Assembly (NCBI RefSeq): GCF_047663525.1
Contig: NC_092606.1
Span: 69,501-133,500, forward strand
Direction: 5' to 3'
Length of the DNA stretch: 64,000 nucleotides
From: Anas platyrhynchos
Lineage: Eukaryota; Chordata; Aves; Anseriformes; Anatidae
Below are positions 1 to 33,840 of the stretch, piece after piece (position 1 is the stretch's first letter; the number at the start of each line of letters is the position of its first letter). The position numbers and the translations under genes were made by a program. The notes under the pieces are model-generated. The model searched no databases. It saw only the letters and a list, made by a program, of their open reading frames with translations, and had not been told where the DNA came from.

Positions 1-2019
1 AGTGCTTCCTTGCCAAGCAGAAAAGGCACAGTATAAGTAGTTAAATGTCTGTGGGCAATGATGAATTTATTTTCACAGCCCAATTGTAGTGAGGGTGGAG
101 TGTAGATGGGATAGATCCATGTGTACAAAAACTCTAGGTGCTTATTTAACAACACACATCACACAAATCTATTACTCATTCTACTCCCTGATCTTCTGTT
201 TCATTTCAGCTTCTGTTTTGATTTCTTTACTCTATTGTTGCTTTCAGTACCAAGAGCCTGAGAATCCTGCTTTATTCTTATCACTCTTGGTAGTGATAGC
301 AAGAGATGGTTTTAGTCTCTTCACAAGGAGAATTTTGGCTAGCAGGAGTGCAGAGGTTTCCAGTACCAGGGCAGTCCAGCATCTATCATTCCCAAAGGCA
401 CAGTCTCAGCTATATGCTGTAGATAAAGTAGTCTATATCTATGACTGGGAGCTGGTTAGGCCATGCAAGGATGTAGGAGTTGCCAGGTTGGATCAGATTT
501 GAGATCCAACGAGTTCAGTGTTCTGTCTCTAATTGGAGACAGAATCCAATGCTTTACATGCAAGAGTCCTGGTTATGTGGAATTGTTCCTCCACTTCAAC
601 CAGAAAGAGGATTGGATCCTAGGGAGTGGAGTGTTTTCCTGCATTCTAAAGGCTTCTGATTGTCCCTAGCTAGACAGACATTTGATCTGCTCCTAGTCCC
701 TAAGAACCAGTGATTGGTTGGAAGTACGAGATCCATTACAGGAAAGAAGCCTATTTGAACTGTGGTTAGATGTTGCTCTCTTGGCTGTAACTGTAGCCAA
801 AAGGGAGGTTAACTGGTCTTCAGCTCTTTCATTGTCTTCCTTGTGTTGTCAGATACTTCAAAGGCAGAGGAAGAAGGCTGCTATATTATGTGTATTCTGC
901 AAAGGAATAAAGCCCATCCAACCTTTCCTCACTTGTGCTGGCGACCGTTTAGAGTCCTAGTCTCCTGATAACATGGGAAAATATGCAAGTTTTCAGTTGG
1001 TCCCCAAAGGCCAAGGGAGTGTAATAAACCTGTAAGCAGAGGAGTTTGACTTCATGGAAAGTAATAGGGCCACCAGCTGAGATAAATCTGTCTCAGTAAA
1101 TGATACTCTAAGCTAGGAGAACTTTCTCGTTGCTCCAGCATTTTGTCAATGCCTCTCAACTTGACATGCTCTCTGAGTTTGAACCCTGAAAGCAAAGGGA
1201 GAAAAAAATGGTCAGTTTTACATTGGAACAAGAGAAAGGAATGAAATTCTGTTGCCTTGTGTGTGATGGAAGTAACCAACAAGGAAATTATCAGTATATA
1301 TCATTTTGCTGATGAAGGAGGTTTTATACTCTTACAGCATGGCTTTCTAAGAGACCCTGTCATGCAGACCTGTCTTTCCATTTCATGGATCTCATGTTGT
1401 CTCTTTCCTCTCCCTCCTTATTTCAAAGGCATTTTGGTGACCAAAAAGAACTTGTAAGATGTGTACAGGCCAGGAACACTTGCAGTCCTTGAATTAATGT
1501 GTTGTTGTTGCTTGTATACATGTGCGCTATTATGTGAGGACTTGTGTTATCCAGATGAGCAAATCTCACACAGGAGTGGAGGACTTGTAGTGTCAATCTG
1601 TAACTGTTGTGGTAAAAAAATATTTTTGGACAGCCAGCTTCTACTTGTTGAAGTTCCTCAGGGATCAGCTTTGAACACGTGCATCTTCTATCTGTGAACC
1701 ACATGCAACCTTAGCAGTGTAGTCTTGAAGCTGGGAGGCTGTGGTTTTCCTATCTTAAAAAGGTATGTAGTCTTGCATGTAGTGGTGCATGGCATGCTCA
1801 TGAATTGTCATACTTCACTCCAAAGCATAAAGCAGTTCTGAGAGAAGGAGCATATTGAAGAAGTAAAAAGTGTATTGATAAAAAAAAGCCAGTGAGGTCA
1901 TTCTTCCATTTCAAGCTTGCTCTGATTAAGGAACATGCAGGATGTCACGTTTCTGTTCCATGCTTTAATGAATAAACGAAGAGTAAAATAAAAGGAGCAT
2001 GACCAGCAGGTCAGGGAGG

Positions 2020-2586
2020 TAATTCTCTCCCTCGGCTCTCATAACACTCCCTGCCTTACCCCAGGACTGAACTGCATCTGGTTCTGGGGTCCCCTGTATA
2101 GGAAAGACATCGACTTGTTCAATGACTCACCAGAGGAGCACCACAAAAATAATCAGAGGGCTGAAACACCACTCTTGTGAGGAAAGGTTGGGAGAGTTGT
2201 GGTTGTTCAGCCTGGAGAAGACAGCTCTGTGGAGACCTTATTGCGCCCTTTCAATATATTAAGGGGGCTTATAAGAAAGACAGAAAAAGATTGATTTATT
2301 TTTTTTTTTACCATGGTCTGTAGTGACAGTCTGGGGCAATGAGTCTAAACTGAAAGAAGGTAGATTTAGACTCAATATAAGGAAGGCATTTTTTCACGAG
2401 GGTGATGATACACTGGAACAGTTAGTTCAGAGAAGTTGTGGATACACCATCGTTAGAAGTGTTCAAAGCTGGGTTGGGTAGGACTTTGAGGAAACTGATC
2501 CATTGAAAGATGTGCCTGCCAATGGCAGAGGGGTTATACTATAGGTGATCTTTAAGGGTCCCTTCCAACCCAAACCATTCTATGAA
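2020..2586 (+). mobile_element. CR1 LINE, 5'-truncated relic
   Basis: The segment follows the CR1 3' region: a remnant of the ORF2 C-terminus (the 'GLFSLEK'-type region near 2,160-2,230, now broken by stops), then the 3' untranslated part, ending near 2,550-2,585 with the phrase 'aagggtcccttccaaccc' and 'attctatga', the usual CR1 3' end. It is diverged and non-coding. Boundaries are approximate. Confidence 0.9.
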
Positions 2587-5405
2587 GCTTCTTTCAGTGA
2601 GTACCAGACCAGTTGATTATATCTGAAGTTTCTAGAATTGCTTATGAAAAATAAAGATCTAATAAGGAAAAGCATTAGCATGTGCCTTTACCATTTTGGA
2701 TCTCTCTACACAATCCTGTTGGCACAGATTGCCACGATAACTTTAGGGACTGTTCTTTGCAAGACAGCACTGGGACCTTGTGCGATACCATTTGTGATCT
2801 AGAGACTTTTCAGAAATTCAGAAGGTACCATGCAAGCAGATAGTTAACCTGCTCAGTGTGCAGAAATTAAGACTTTCCGTTATCTAGTCCAGGATGAATT
2901 GGCTTCTTCAGTACTGGAAAGAAACTGACATAAGGATGCTGCAGTAGTTTGTAGGAAGCTGCCTCCTATGAAATAGGTTGGCCTGGAAAGAATGTAGATG
3001 TGCCCAGAGTGTAGCTCTGCTCAGTTACCATGAACTTCAGGGTGATCCTGAGCCTCCTACCAACTGCTGCTGTCATTTACTGGTGGGCCCTTCCAAACCC
3101 AATGGAAATGGTGCGCCAAGTTGCTTGGATAAGTGAAAGGCAGAGAAGCATTTTAGTTGCAGCGGTGGTGCCTGGAGTAGAGTTTCTGCAATCTTGCATA
3201 TTTATGACAATGGTGGATACATTTACTGGCCTATGCAGACCATGCTTAGCATCTGAATGAATAATTCTGCTCTTCACATTGTGTATGATAGCATTTTTAA
3301 GACAATCTTGCAGTGTTCATGTCTGCATAACCATTTTATCATGCAGGGTTGCCTATTGTTTGCTGTTTGTTTAGCAATTAATACAAATGTTAACAGTGAA
3401 GGGGGGGGATCAGTGTTTGGAGTACAGCAGGATGAATGTTCTTGAATACATTGTGACCTATAGTCATGCAACATGTCTTAGGCTGTGCTCAGCACCTTGT
3501 GGGACTTGAATATTTTGGTGGCTGATTATTTTTTATTGCCTTTGGAAACAGAAATAAGCTGCTGCTGTTGGGCCAAAGTATCTAAATAATGTATTTATGT
3601 ATTCTACAAGGGTAGAAATTTCAGGAGGATGTCAAATGTTTTCCAACTAAGGGAAATACAGTAGGGATTTTTGTAAGTATTCCATGCGGAGAGCAGTTTG
3701 CTGTAGGGATGTTGTGGAACCCTGGGTGCATGGCAGACTAACTCTAAACTTTTTATGTATGGGCCAACCTGATGTAATTAGGGTGTTGTGTGGGCATGCT
3801 GGTCATGGCAGAAATAAAGCCAGGTGTGGCTTCTGTTAGAGTTGTGCGCGTAGTTGGGTTTTAGTGCAAAACAGAAGGGGCCTCCAAATGGTGCTTCTGT
3901 TGAAGGAGCTGAATCCTATTTGGTAAAAGGAATAAGCTCTAACTTATGTTGCATAATGTCACTGCCAAGATCAGAGACTTGCTAAGAAGTGAAAGATAGA
4001 ATCCAGGTTACTATGTCTTCAGGTGTCTCACTAACAAGGTTAATATACTTAACCTTTCAAGCCTGAAAGGCTTTCAGATACTACTGTCCAGGTAAAAAAA
4101 CAATTGCAGCAACGATAGGTTTTATATAAATGTAGGGGCATAGAGGACCTTGATATGACAGCCCTCCACTTCTTTCTTTACCCTCAAACTATTTCAGAAA
4201 CCCCATATTTGTCTTAAATTTTAGTGATTAGCTGTCTTGCAATGCATTTTATCATGTCAGGGTTTGCAAGACGATGCTATCAAATGTGTCCCGGCAGATC
4301 TGCAGTCTCAGCAGATTCATGACAAAAGCTGGAAGCCTCATTTTGAGCTCTTCATCATCCTGCACAGCTCACAATTAAAACAAAGATGTCAGTTGATGAG
4401 TCTGAGCTTTTGTTCTATTTCTCGCCCTGTGCCTCACAGGGCAGAACAGAAAAGAAATTCCAACCCACCACATTGAGCTTTCCAGTGCCTGAAAAACATT
4501 CATAGGGAAATAGGTAAGAGGCAGAGATTGACAAGACAGGAAGAACGTCAAATTTTAAAGGTCTTAAAACTTTAAAAATCTTGAAAGAGTTAGCTTGATT
4601 CTCCTCTCACACCAGCAAAAAGTAGAAGTGTCTTCCAGTTATTTACACAAAATTAATGTCTAGATTAGATCCAAAGTGTTCATAAATTCCATCAGTGTTT
4701 CACAGAGATGTAGTGAGATCCTCCGTCCACTGAATTCAATGGAGCTTTATCACTTCATGCATTTTGAAAAAGTGTTCCATTAAATCTTTAAAGAAAGCCC
4801 ACTCAGTGTGTGTAGGCTTTATATTCTTGTCTCCATTTGCCATTGAAAGTGGTATTTCAGCATTACGCCTCGAATGCATTCTGGCAAAGTGATACTGTAG
4901 TTATGCAAGTATACGTAACACCACACTGCTATACAAATACCATGAAAGGCAGTTTACTATGCAGTGGAAGTACTCTGTAAATATTCAAGACTAGAAGAAA
5001 TCTTTCCTTCAAAAATCAAAAAGTTCAAATGTGCACATTAAAGGGAACCTCTGAATCATGCAGAATTTCCGTTTGCCTACCAATATTGATTTGCATTGGT
5101 TTTAGCTCCATTTTATGCCAGTCATTGAGTAATCACATATATTCTGTATTGTGCTAACATATAATCCAAGATGAGGTAAATCCATTTGGATTTACCGTGT
5201 CTATTGTGTTTACAGGGATGGGATCAATTGTTTGGATGAAGTTTAATTTGGATGACCTCATGTCCTGTTTGACGTGCCACATTTTCATTCTCAAACCACA
5301 GGAGAACAGTTTAGACTTAAAAACTGCAAGTTTGACTATTTTAGTGTAGTATTGTTGTACTACAGCACTAAGTTGATATCAGAGATTTGAACTACTGTAA
5401 AAAAA

Positions 5406-5425
5406 GGGGGGGGGGGGGGGGGGGG
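5406..5425 (+). repeat. Poly-G run (20 G)
   Basis: An uninterrupted run of 20 G follows five A and lies directly upstream of a CR1 fragment. Such a run is prone to slippage and G-quadruplex formation, and its exact length may be unreliable in an assembly. Confidence 0.9.
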
Positions 5426-5435
5426 TGAGGGGAGG

Positions 5436-5745
5436 AAGAGAGTGGAGCACATCTCCTCTGAAGGGAGGCTGAGAAAGTTGGGGTTGTTCAGCCTGGAGAA
5501 GAGAAGGCTCCGGGAGCCAGAAGCGGGCCTACAAGCGAGATAAAGAGGGACTCTTTATCAGGGAGTATAGTTGATAGGACAAGGGGTAACAGCTTTAAAC
5601 TATAATTTAGATATAAGGAAGAAATTATTTAGTCTGAAGGCGGTGAGGCACTGCAACAGTCTGCCCAGAGAAGTTGTGGTTGCCCCATTCCTCAAAGTGT
5701 TCAAGGCCAGGTTGGATGGGGCTTTGAGCAACCTCCATTTGAACG
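5436..5745 (+). mobile_element. CR1 LINE fragment
   Basis: Plus-strand CR1 ORF2 C-terminal remnant: an open stretch (5,571 onward) reads with the CR1 C-terminal pattern including 'LDIRKKLFSLKAVRHCNSLP' and a later 'LDGALSNL'. The upstream 'gttcagcctggagaagagaag' type segment is typical CR1. It is 5'-truncated and lacks a clear 3' terminal repeat. Confidence 0.88.
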
Positions 5746-6426
5746 CAAATGGAGTTTTCTTTAACAATGTGGCATGTTGCTGCTGTCCTAGGACAGTTTG
5801 TTCTTTCTAAGATTCTATATTGATTCTAAAAAGTATTAGACAAAAGCATTTAGGGAATTATCGAGATCCCATAAGCAAATAAACTCCTGTTGAGCTTGGT
5901 CTTTGGGCTATGGTTCAGACCTTAAAAGAGGTCCTTAGTTAATTGTACTTCAAAAATAAGTAATCTTATTTCCTGATAGGAATTTATTGACGAAATATAC
6001 CACAACACTGAGTTAGAGAGATTGAAGGAGAGCTGAACATCAAATTCCTAGTATGATTTGGGCATCAAAATCTCTTAGGTAAATCCTAAGCTTTTAGGAT
6101 GACATCTTTTGCTCTTGCAGTCATATTTGATTTGGGCTTCACTTGTGGTGTTTATAATGTCTGTTTTGAGAGGCTTTTGGAGACTAAAGTATTCTCATGT
6201 TGTGGCCAGCTGCAAGAGCTCATAAGGAAGAGATTTCAAACACGAGCAGAAAGGTGGGCATGATTTTAGGCTGCTGAATTATGAAGCCAACTTCCTCATT
6301 TGTGGGAGGCAGGGAGACAGGGTGAAAGTTGCCTTTAAATTTGCTGTGAGATTAGGAAGTGTCTGAGTTGTTGGCTTCCTCACTTGTATTGTAAACTGTT
6401 ATAAACACACAAACGAGAGGCAGTTT

Positions 6427-6448
6427 AAAAAAAAAAAAAAAAAAAAAA
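6427..6448 (+). repeat. Poly-A run (22 A)
   Basis: Uninterrupted run of 22 A shortly upstream of the SMTNL2 CpG island. No element body with target duplications was identified on either side. Confidence 0.85.
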
Positions 6449-7007
6449 GAAACACCTACGCTTTTGTGATAATTCTACCGTTGCTTTATTCTTCCAGAGA
6501 CAATTCGCTGCCTTTGCCTTCGTGCTCCCGCAGGAAACAATCAGGTCTGTTTACTTCGGCATCAGCACCCAGGCAACTGGGGAAAGATGAAACCGACCCC
6601 GGCATTGCCCCGCCCGTTCTCCCGCCCAGTTTCGCTGTTCCCTGCTGAAGTTGCATGCCGTCCTCCCACAGTGCAATCGCGGAGCGGTGCGGTCCCGGGC
6701 AGCGTCTCCGCTCCCGGTCTCGCTGTCTCCGTGCCCTGCTGCTGCGTGGCGCTTCCGAGGCGCCCCCCGTCGGGCGCGGCGCGGGCTCCGTGCGGCTTCG
6801 CCTCCGCAGCATGGGCACAGGGGCCGGCCGGAGCGGGGGTCGGGCTTAAAGCATCGGGAAGCTCCTGCGCGCTCCCCGAGGGGAGGAACGGGCGGCGGCG
6901 GGAGAGGTGTTGGCCGGGTGTCCGCGACTAGCGGATCCGGAGCCGCCACCACCATCACCACCATCACCACCCAGGCCTTTCTGGCCGCTCCACGGAGCCT
7001 GCGGGCC

Positions 7008-28736
<21,729 letters not shown>

Positions 28737-29055
28737 AAGCATCACCACCTCTCCAGCCAGAAGGGTCAAGTACAGTATGCTAATGGAAAGACTGATATTT
28801 TGCAAATAGAACACTATTTCTTGCTTTTTACTGTCCCTCTGCTTGCATTCACGTGTGTTGCTGAATGAAGTGTTGCTGAGCAGCGCCTCAAAGTGTTGAT
28901 CATATCAGCAAGTCAGTAACACAAGAAGTGTGTTTGAAAATGACAAAGAATGTGGGAAAAGATAAATGCTGTGATTTTGGTGCTAATAGTAGGTTGGATT
29001 TGTAATATTCTTGTAAAGATTACAGGAAGCTAAATTTTTGCTCCTGTCTCTGTTA

Positions 29056-29225
29056 GACTCACAGAATGGTTTGGGTTGGAAGCAACCTTAAAGATCATCT
29101 GGTTCCAATGCCCCTGCCATGGGCCGAGGCACTTTTCGCTAGACCAGATTGCCCAAAGCCCCATCCAACCTGGCCCTGAATACTTCCAGGGATGGGGCAT
29201 CCACAGCTTTTCTACCGTGAACTAC
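29056..29225 (-). mobile_element. CR1 LINE 3' fragment
   Basis: Begins 'cacagaatggtttgggttgg' and continues 'aaccttaaagatcatctggt', then 'ccatccaacctggccctga' and 'gggatggggcatccacagct': the CR1 3' end in minus orientation. It stops abruptly near 29,220, followed by a short G10 run. Confidence 0.92.
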
Positions 29226-31236
29226 TTTATTAGCTGTTTGGAGGGGGGGGGGGGAGCATGCAAAGGTAAAGTCTAAACTAACTGCTAAAGACTTGGATCA
29301 CCAAGTTCTGTTTGAAGTGTGCCTAGCCTTTGACACTGTGGAAACAACTTTGAAAGCATGTTTTAAATAAGTATCTTAATACATATCTGAAAGATACTTG
29401 GTTAAAATAACAGGATCCCAGGTACTGCTAATATAACTTTAATGCAAGTGAGCAGGGGTCAGGCAGGCCTGTTACACATTTGTAATGTCTGCCATTGTTT
29501 TCAGTTTTTACTTTGTTTAGAATGACCATAGTTCTGAGGAATGTGTGCACCTGTTGCACACTCCAACATATGCACTATAAGGATGAACACACCATACTTG
29601 TGTTTTGCAGAAGTGATCAAATTAGGCACAATGAGAAATCTGTCTACAATTGGTATGTGAAATGCATAGTTCCATTCACACAGCAGAATACTTCTCATTA
29701 GCAGAATACTTCTTATTGACTAGCAGAGCCAAGTTCAAGCGTGGCTACAACATGAGGAGCAATACTGGTTTTATACATTGAATTAGTTCACAGTCCCAGG
29801 TCATGGGTGATTTTCCTGTGTGATGTAAGTCTTAACAACGCAGGTAAGTGCTTGGCCAATTTAGGCCTAGTAGAAAATAATTATGTAAAGGAAATTTTAG
29901 ACAGCAAAAGTACTGCCAATTCACTAGGGGGAAATTACATCCTTGCTACAGTTTAGCTTGTTCACAGCTACCCAAAAGCCATTTGCAGTTTCCAAATCTC
30001 CTCTCACTTTAGAGAGGTGATGGTGAGGATTACTTGGTACTTGCCAGCAAAATGATTGCAGGGGAGGGGAAGACTGTAGGCTGATTTTTTAACTGCTGAT
30101 GTATGTAAAGAGATGATAGAGATGATGTTATCACAGAATTTTAGAAAAGTCTGTCTGTGTGCATTAAAAGAATGCCTGATCTAAACTGTATAACCTGGAC
30201 TATTGGATTGTATAATTAAATTGAAATTAAAGTATGTAATATATGCCCCCTGCTGGATTTTTTTAGTATTTTTAGTTTAAAAAAAGACTGTGTATACAAC
30301 AGTTTGTTTAGCATGAGTGATAAAAAGATAATATATTGTCAGCATACTGTATTTTACGCAGATTTTTTTTTCACATTCTGTGCTGCATCAAAAATTCAAT
30401 ACTATCCAAGGTGGTTTATTGGCAACTTTATGCTATTTTTAAAGGCTAGATCAATTTGTTCTATGCAGGATTTTTAAAATAATAGCAGAACCCTCACCTG
30501 GTGTTTAAAATTATTTTTCCACGTAGCTGGTAAAACTTTCAAACTCCAAACACTTTCAGGATTTAAGCACATTTTGTCCTTATTAGTCAATGGTTTTGTT
30601 TACACGGTATTTCTGTTCTCAAAAAGCAATGGAAGTGAAGCTCCATTTTATTGTACTAGCTGTATATGAATTTAAAAACGAAGACAAAAAGATAACTCTT
30701 ATAGACCCCCACATATCTCTTTAAAATCTAATCAGTGCAAGCATTTTTGTAGCCCGTAGCTCACTGCTACTATCTGCTTGATTTTCAGTTTTGAAAGAAA
30801 ATTTCCAGAGATGATTTTCAAATAGCCAAATCTAGACCTATCATGAAGGTGCTGCATCTGCTACAAATAGACATTATTAACATTAAAAAGGTAGCCCATG
30901 CAGGCCCAAGGAGTCTGTTCCAAACTGTCATTGTCAGAGATTTTAGACTTGTTTAGGGTTTACAGCATCTCTTCCTCTAAACTTCCCCTAAAAAGCCTGG
31001 CTCCTAATAAGGTCTTGTAGACATACATGAAACAAGAAGTGCTATTAAGTCAGGATTCATAACAGGAGAAAAAGTGACAGGAGAGGAGAAGACATTCTAT
31101 GAACTTAAAAAAAAAAAATTCATTTTATTGAGTAAAGTAATAAGAAAGTTCTGATTAGCCTACGCTTTCTGGACTGGGTGGAGAAATAGATAGCATTCCC
31201 AGTTCTGGAAACTGGGATTTCCCAATTCTTCCTTAC

Positions 31237-31339
31237 CAACATTCATTTTGTTTTTGATACCATCCAGTGGAAGCTTATCACAAATGCTGACTGTGCAAAC
31301 AGCAGCACCAAATGCAGCAGTGATAATTGAGATCATCAC
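31237..31339 (-). CDS. Exon-like segment, unidentified hydrophobic peptide
   Basis: On the minus strand a pyrimidine-rich stretch ends in catcag| at 31340 and the frame then reads 'VMISIITAAFGAAVCTVSIC' and 'DKLPLDGIKNKMNV' before a consensus-like donor (TTG|gtaagg at 31236-31231). The peptide has one likely transmembrane helix followed by a polar tail. The exon would be 103 nt, phase 0 to 1. No partner exon was found and I do not recognise the protein. It may be an exon of an unlisted small membrane protein, a decayed gene, or chance. Confidence 0.25.
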
Positions 31340-31866
31340 CTGATGAATGGAAGTAGGGAGGAGAATGGGAGAAGGCCCTAAGAAAGAGGACTCCACAACC
31401 ATGAACATTTTAGGGAAAAAAAGCATTCAGTTTGAGAACTTTTGCTTACTTACAGTTGGCTAGTGTTACCATGGTGCTAGCCAGTGATGAAACATCTATA
31501 ATGGTTTTTATATCGAGAAACTGAGCTCTCACAGAGATAAAGATTTAGCTGTTTTTTTAAGAGTAAAGTTAAGCTGCCTTTCCAACTGGCTGATTTTGTC
31601 TAGATACCAATTGCAAAAGAAGTCATCACAAAAAGATCAAATAGCCTTGCTTGAACTATATGGACAGTAACTATCAGCCCATTATATTCCACATAAACCT
31701 GTAAAGTACTGCATAATTTAAAATTTGATGATCATCACTTAAGATATGTTTCAAAAAGAGGAAAAATCAGACTGTTTCCTGTAATTCACAAGAACAAAGT
31801 GCCTTCTTATATCCACAGATACATGTGGTATAAAGACAGTAATATGTAACACATTTGATTTCTCCT

Positions 31867-31890
31867 AAAAAAAAATAAAATAAAATAAAA
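31867..31890 (+). repeat. A-rich (AAAAT)n microsatellite
   Basis: Several A-run plus AAAAT units in tandem. Simple repeat in the SMTNL2-TEKT1 interval, with no associated element body seen. Confidence 0.75.
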
Positions 31891-32539
31891 ATTCATAGGT
31901 CAGAATTATGAATTTTGGTATATGAGTACACCTTGTTCCTGAACAATCTCAAAGACACTACTAGGGAAAAAAAAAATCAACAACTTGACCTTTGGATTTA
32001 AAGAGGACCGATCACGAATGAATATCACCTGAAGGAATTTAAGGCAAAGATGTAAGTATAAAATTGTGTGATTTTGACCATGAGTTTCTGTTTCACAGCA
32101 TTTAGTATGAAATCACAGAGATCTCATTACTCACTATAGTAACACCAGTTGTACTTGTGGAAAACTTCAGGGGTACCTCACAGCTATGGAATATTGCACA
32201 CTGGAGTAAATTTGTACACATCTTGCCTAGTTTCTTGAGGTCAAATTAAAAGAAAGCCAATAGAGCAGTACTTCAGAGTACAATAAAGCCAGGCACACTT
32301 GTTTAGCTAAAATGTAGTAGTTGCCAAAGTGTGGGTAAAATCGAAGAACCTGCATCAAGTATTTATTCTGCTTATTTTTATAGTTTTAATTGAATAGCCA
32401 ATAACAACAGCATCTGCAGCTCCAACCTCCAGACTGCAAATGAAAATTCTTTTGCTATATTTCCAGTTTAATCTCTTGGGTAATTATTGAGGAACTCAGG
32501 CGTTGCATTTCAAATCTACAAAGAAGTTAGTAATTCCAT

Positions 32540-33456
32540 TCCTCAAGAGCATGACAGGCATATGGAATGACAGTATTACATGCCTGACAAATTTGGATGC
32601 CTTCTATGATGAGGTTACAGCATTGGTGGATGGGGGAAGAGCAACTGACATCATCTACCTGGTCTTGTGCAAAACATTTGACACTATCCCCCATGATATC
32701 CTCGTCTCTAAATTAGAAATGCAGAGATTTGATGGATGGATCATTTGGTGAGTAAGGAACTGTCTGGATGGTCACGCTCAGAGAGTTGCGGTCAACAGCT
32801 CAATGTCTAAGTGGAGGTCAGTAAGAAGTGCTGTTCCTGAGGGGTCAGTATTGGGACTGGTGCTGATAACATCTTTGTTGGTAACATGGACAGTGCGATT
32901 GTGTGAACTCTCAGCAAATTTGCCAGTGACACCAAGCTGTGTGGCACAGTCGACAGGCTGGAGGGAAGGGATGCCATCCAGAGGGACCTAGACAGTCTGA
33001 AAGGTGGGCCTTTGCAAACCTCATGAAGTTCAGCAAGGCCAAATGCAAGGTCCTGCATCTGGAACAGGGCAATCCTAAACACAAATAGAGGCTGGGCTCA
33101 GAATGGATTGAGAGCAGCCCTGATAAGGAGGACCTGTGGGCGTTCATTGATGAGAAACTCAACATGAGCTGGCAATGTGCGCTTGCAGCCCAGAAAGCCA
33201 ACTGTATTTTGGGCTGCATCTAAAGAAGCGTGGCCAGCAGGTTGAAGGAGTTGATTCTGCTCCTCTACTCTGCTCTTGTGAGACCCCACCCGGAGTACTG
33301 TGTACAGCTCCAGGCCCCCCAGCACATGAAGGACATGGATGTATTACAAAAAGTCCAGAGAAAGGCCACAAAGACAATTAAAGGGCTGGAGCACCGCTCC
33401 TATGAAGAAAGACTGAGAGCTGGTGGTGTTCAGCCTGGGGAAGAGAAGGCTCCAGC
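32540..33456 (+). mobile_element. CR1 LINE ORF2 relic lacking its 3' end
   Basis: Plus-strand frames carry degraded reverse-transcriptase pieces: '[20 protein letters not shown]' (compare the CR1 'DFSKAFDTVPHDIL' block), '[14 protein letters not shown]' ('GVPQGSVLGP' block), and downstream '[20 protein letters not shown]' and '[20 protein letters not shown]'. Frameshifts and stops separate them. Unlike ordinary CR1 copies, it ends inside the ORF2 C-terminal region at about 33,456 with no 3' UTR or terminal repeat, so a deletion or rearrangement removed the end. Confidence 0.92.
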
Positions 33457-33789
33457 TGTAGCATCTAACGTAATGCTCTTTTGTCTCCTCCATTTCTTCT
33501 CTTTGAATCCAAACCTCTTTTGTCTCAGGTAAGGAAAAAAACATAGTTGCCAAGAAAATTGAGTGGTTAAAGAATACTGCTAAATATTTTATGATGGACA
33601 TTTTGGTTAGGTATTTAACACTCCTTTCATTTGTTTTCAGAATCTTTATGTTTTTCTTCAATAAATCCTTCAAAAATTAATGTCCAAAGCTGTGACAGCC
33701 ATTTCAATTAATAGACAAAGAATTTTTTTATTTTTATTTTTTTCTGGCAAAGGGTGAAAGGAAGCACTTGGTGCAATAGCAGTAGCTGG

Positions 33790-33840
33790 CCAGGTTGCTG
33801 GAGGCAGCGTTGCTCTTCCCATAGCAACTGCTCTGTTTAC
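33790..33840 (+). promoter_or_regulatory. TEKT1: Candidate RFX/FOXJ1-type ciliary promoter sites of TEKT1
   Basis: GTTGCT (33809-33814) faces AGCAAC (33823-33828), an imperfect X-box-like inverted pair with a wide spacer, followed by a forkhead core TGTTTAC (33834-33840). RFX factors and FOXJ1 control axonemal genes such as tektins. The sites lie about 1 kb upstream of the TEKT1 start codon, in a locally GC-richer stretch that may hold a noncoding first exon. Spacing departs from the X-box consensus, so this is a suggestion only. Confidence 0.35.

Larger units (their letters stand above)
1..6400. other. Intergenic region upstream of SMTNL2
   Basis: No coding exon was recognised on either strand. 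Open frames are short and lack flanking splice signals or recognisable protein features. The region holds two plus-strand CR1 relics (about 2,020-2,586 and 5,436-5,745) and a run of 20 G just before the second. The remainder looks like ordinary unique AT-rich avian intergenic sequence. A distal exon of an unseen neighbour cannot be excluded. Confidence 0.6.
28737..33780. other. SMTNL2 3' UTR and intergenic region before TEKT1
   Basis: The proximal part presumably contains the SMTNL2 3' UTR; its end is not clear (an AATAAA occurs at about 32,281-32,286, and an AT-rich AAAAT repeat at 31,867-31,890). Other content: a CR1 fragment (29,056-29,225), a longer CR1 ORF2 relic (32,540-33,456) and one exon-like minus-strand segment (31,237-31,339). 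Nothing else was recognised. Confidence 0.6.

Noticed and set aside
6651-7007. In-frame N-terminal extension of SMTNL2 with a Thr/Ile repeat
   Set aside because: The frame is open upstream of 7008 but contains no ATG, and the mammalian protein begins at the equivalent of 7008. The repeat is treated as 5' UTR.
32503-32751. Apparent protein-coding gene fragment near 32.6 kb
   Set aside because: The peptide matches the CR1 reverse transcriptase; it is a decayed transposon, not a host gene.
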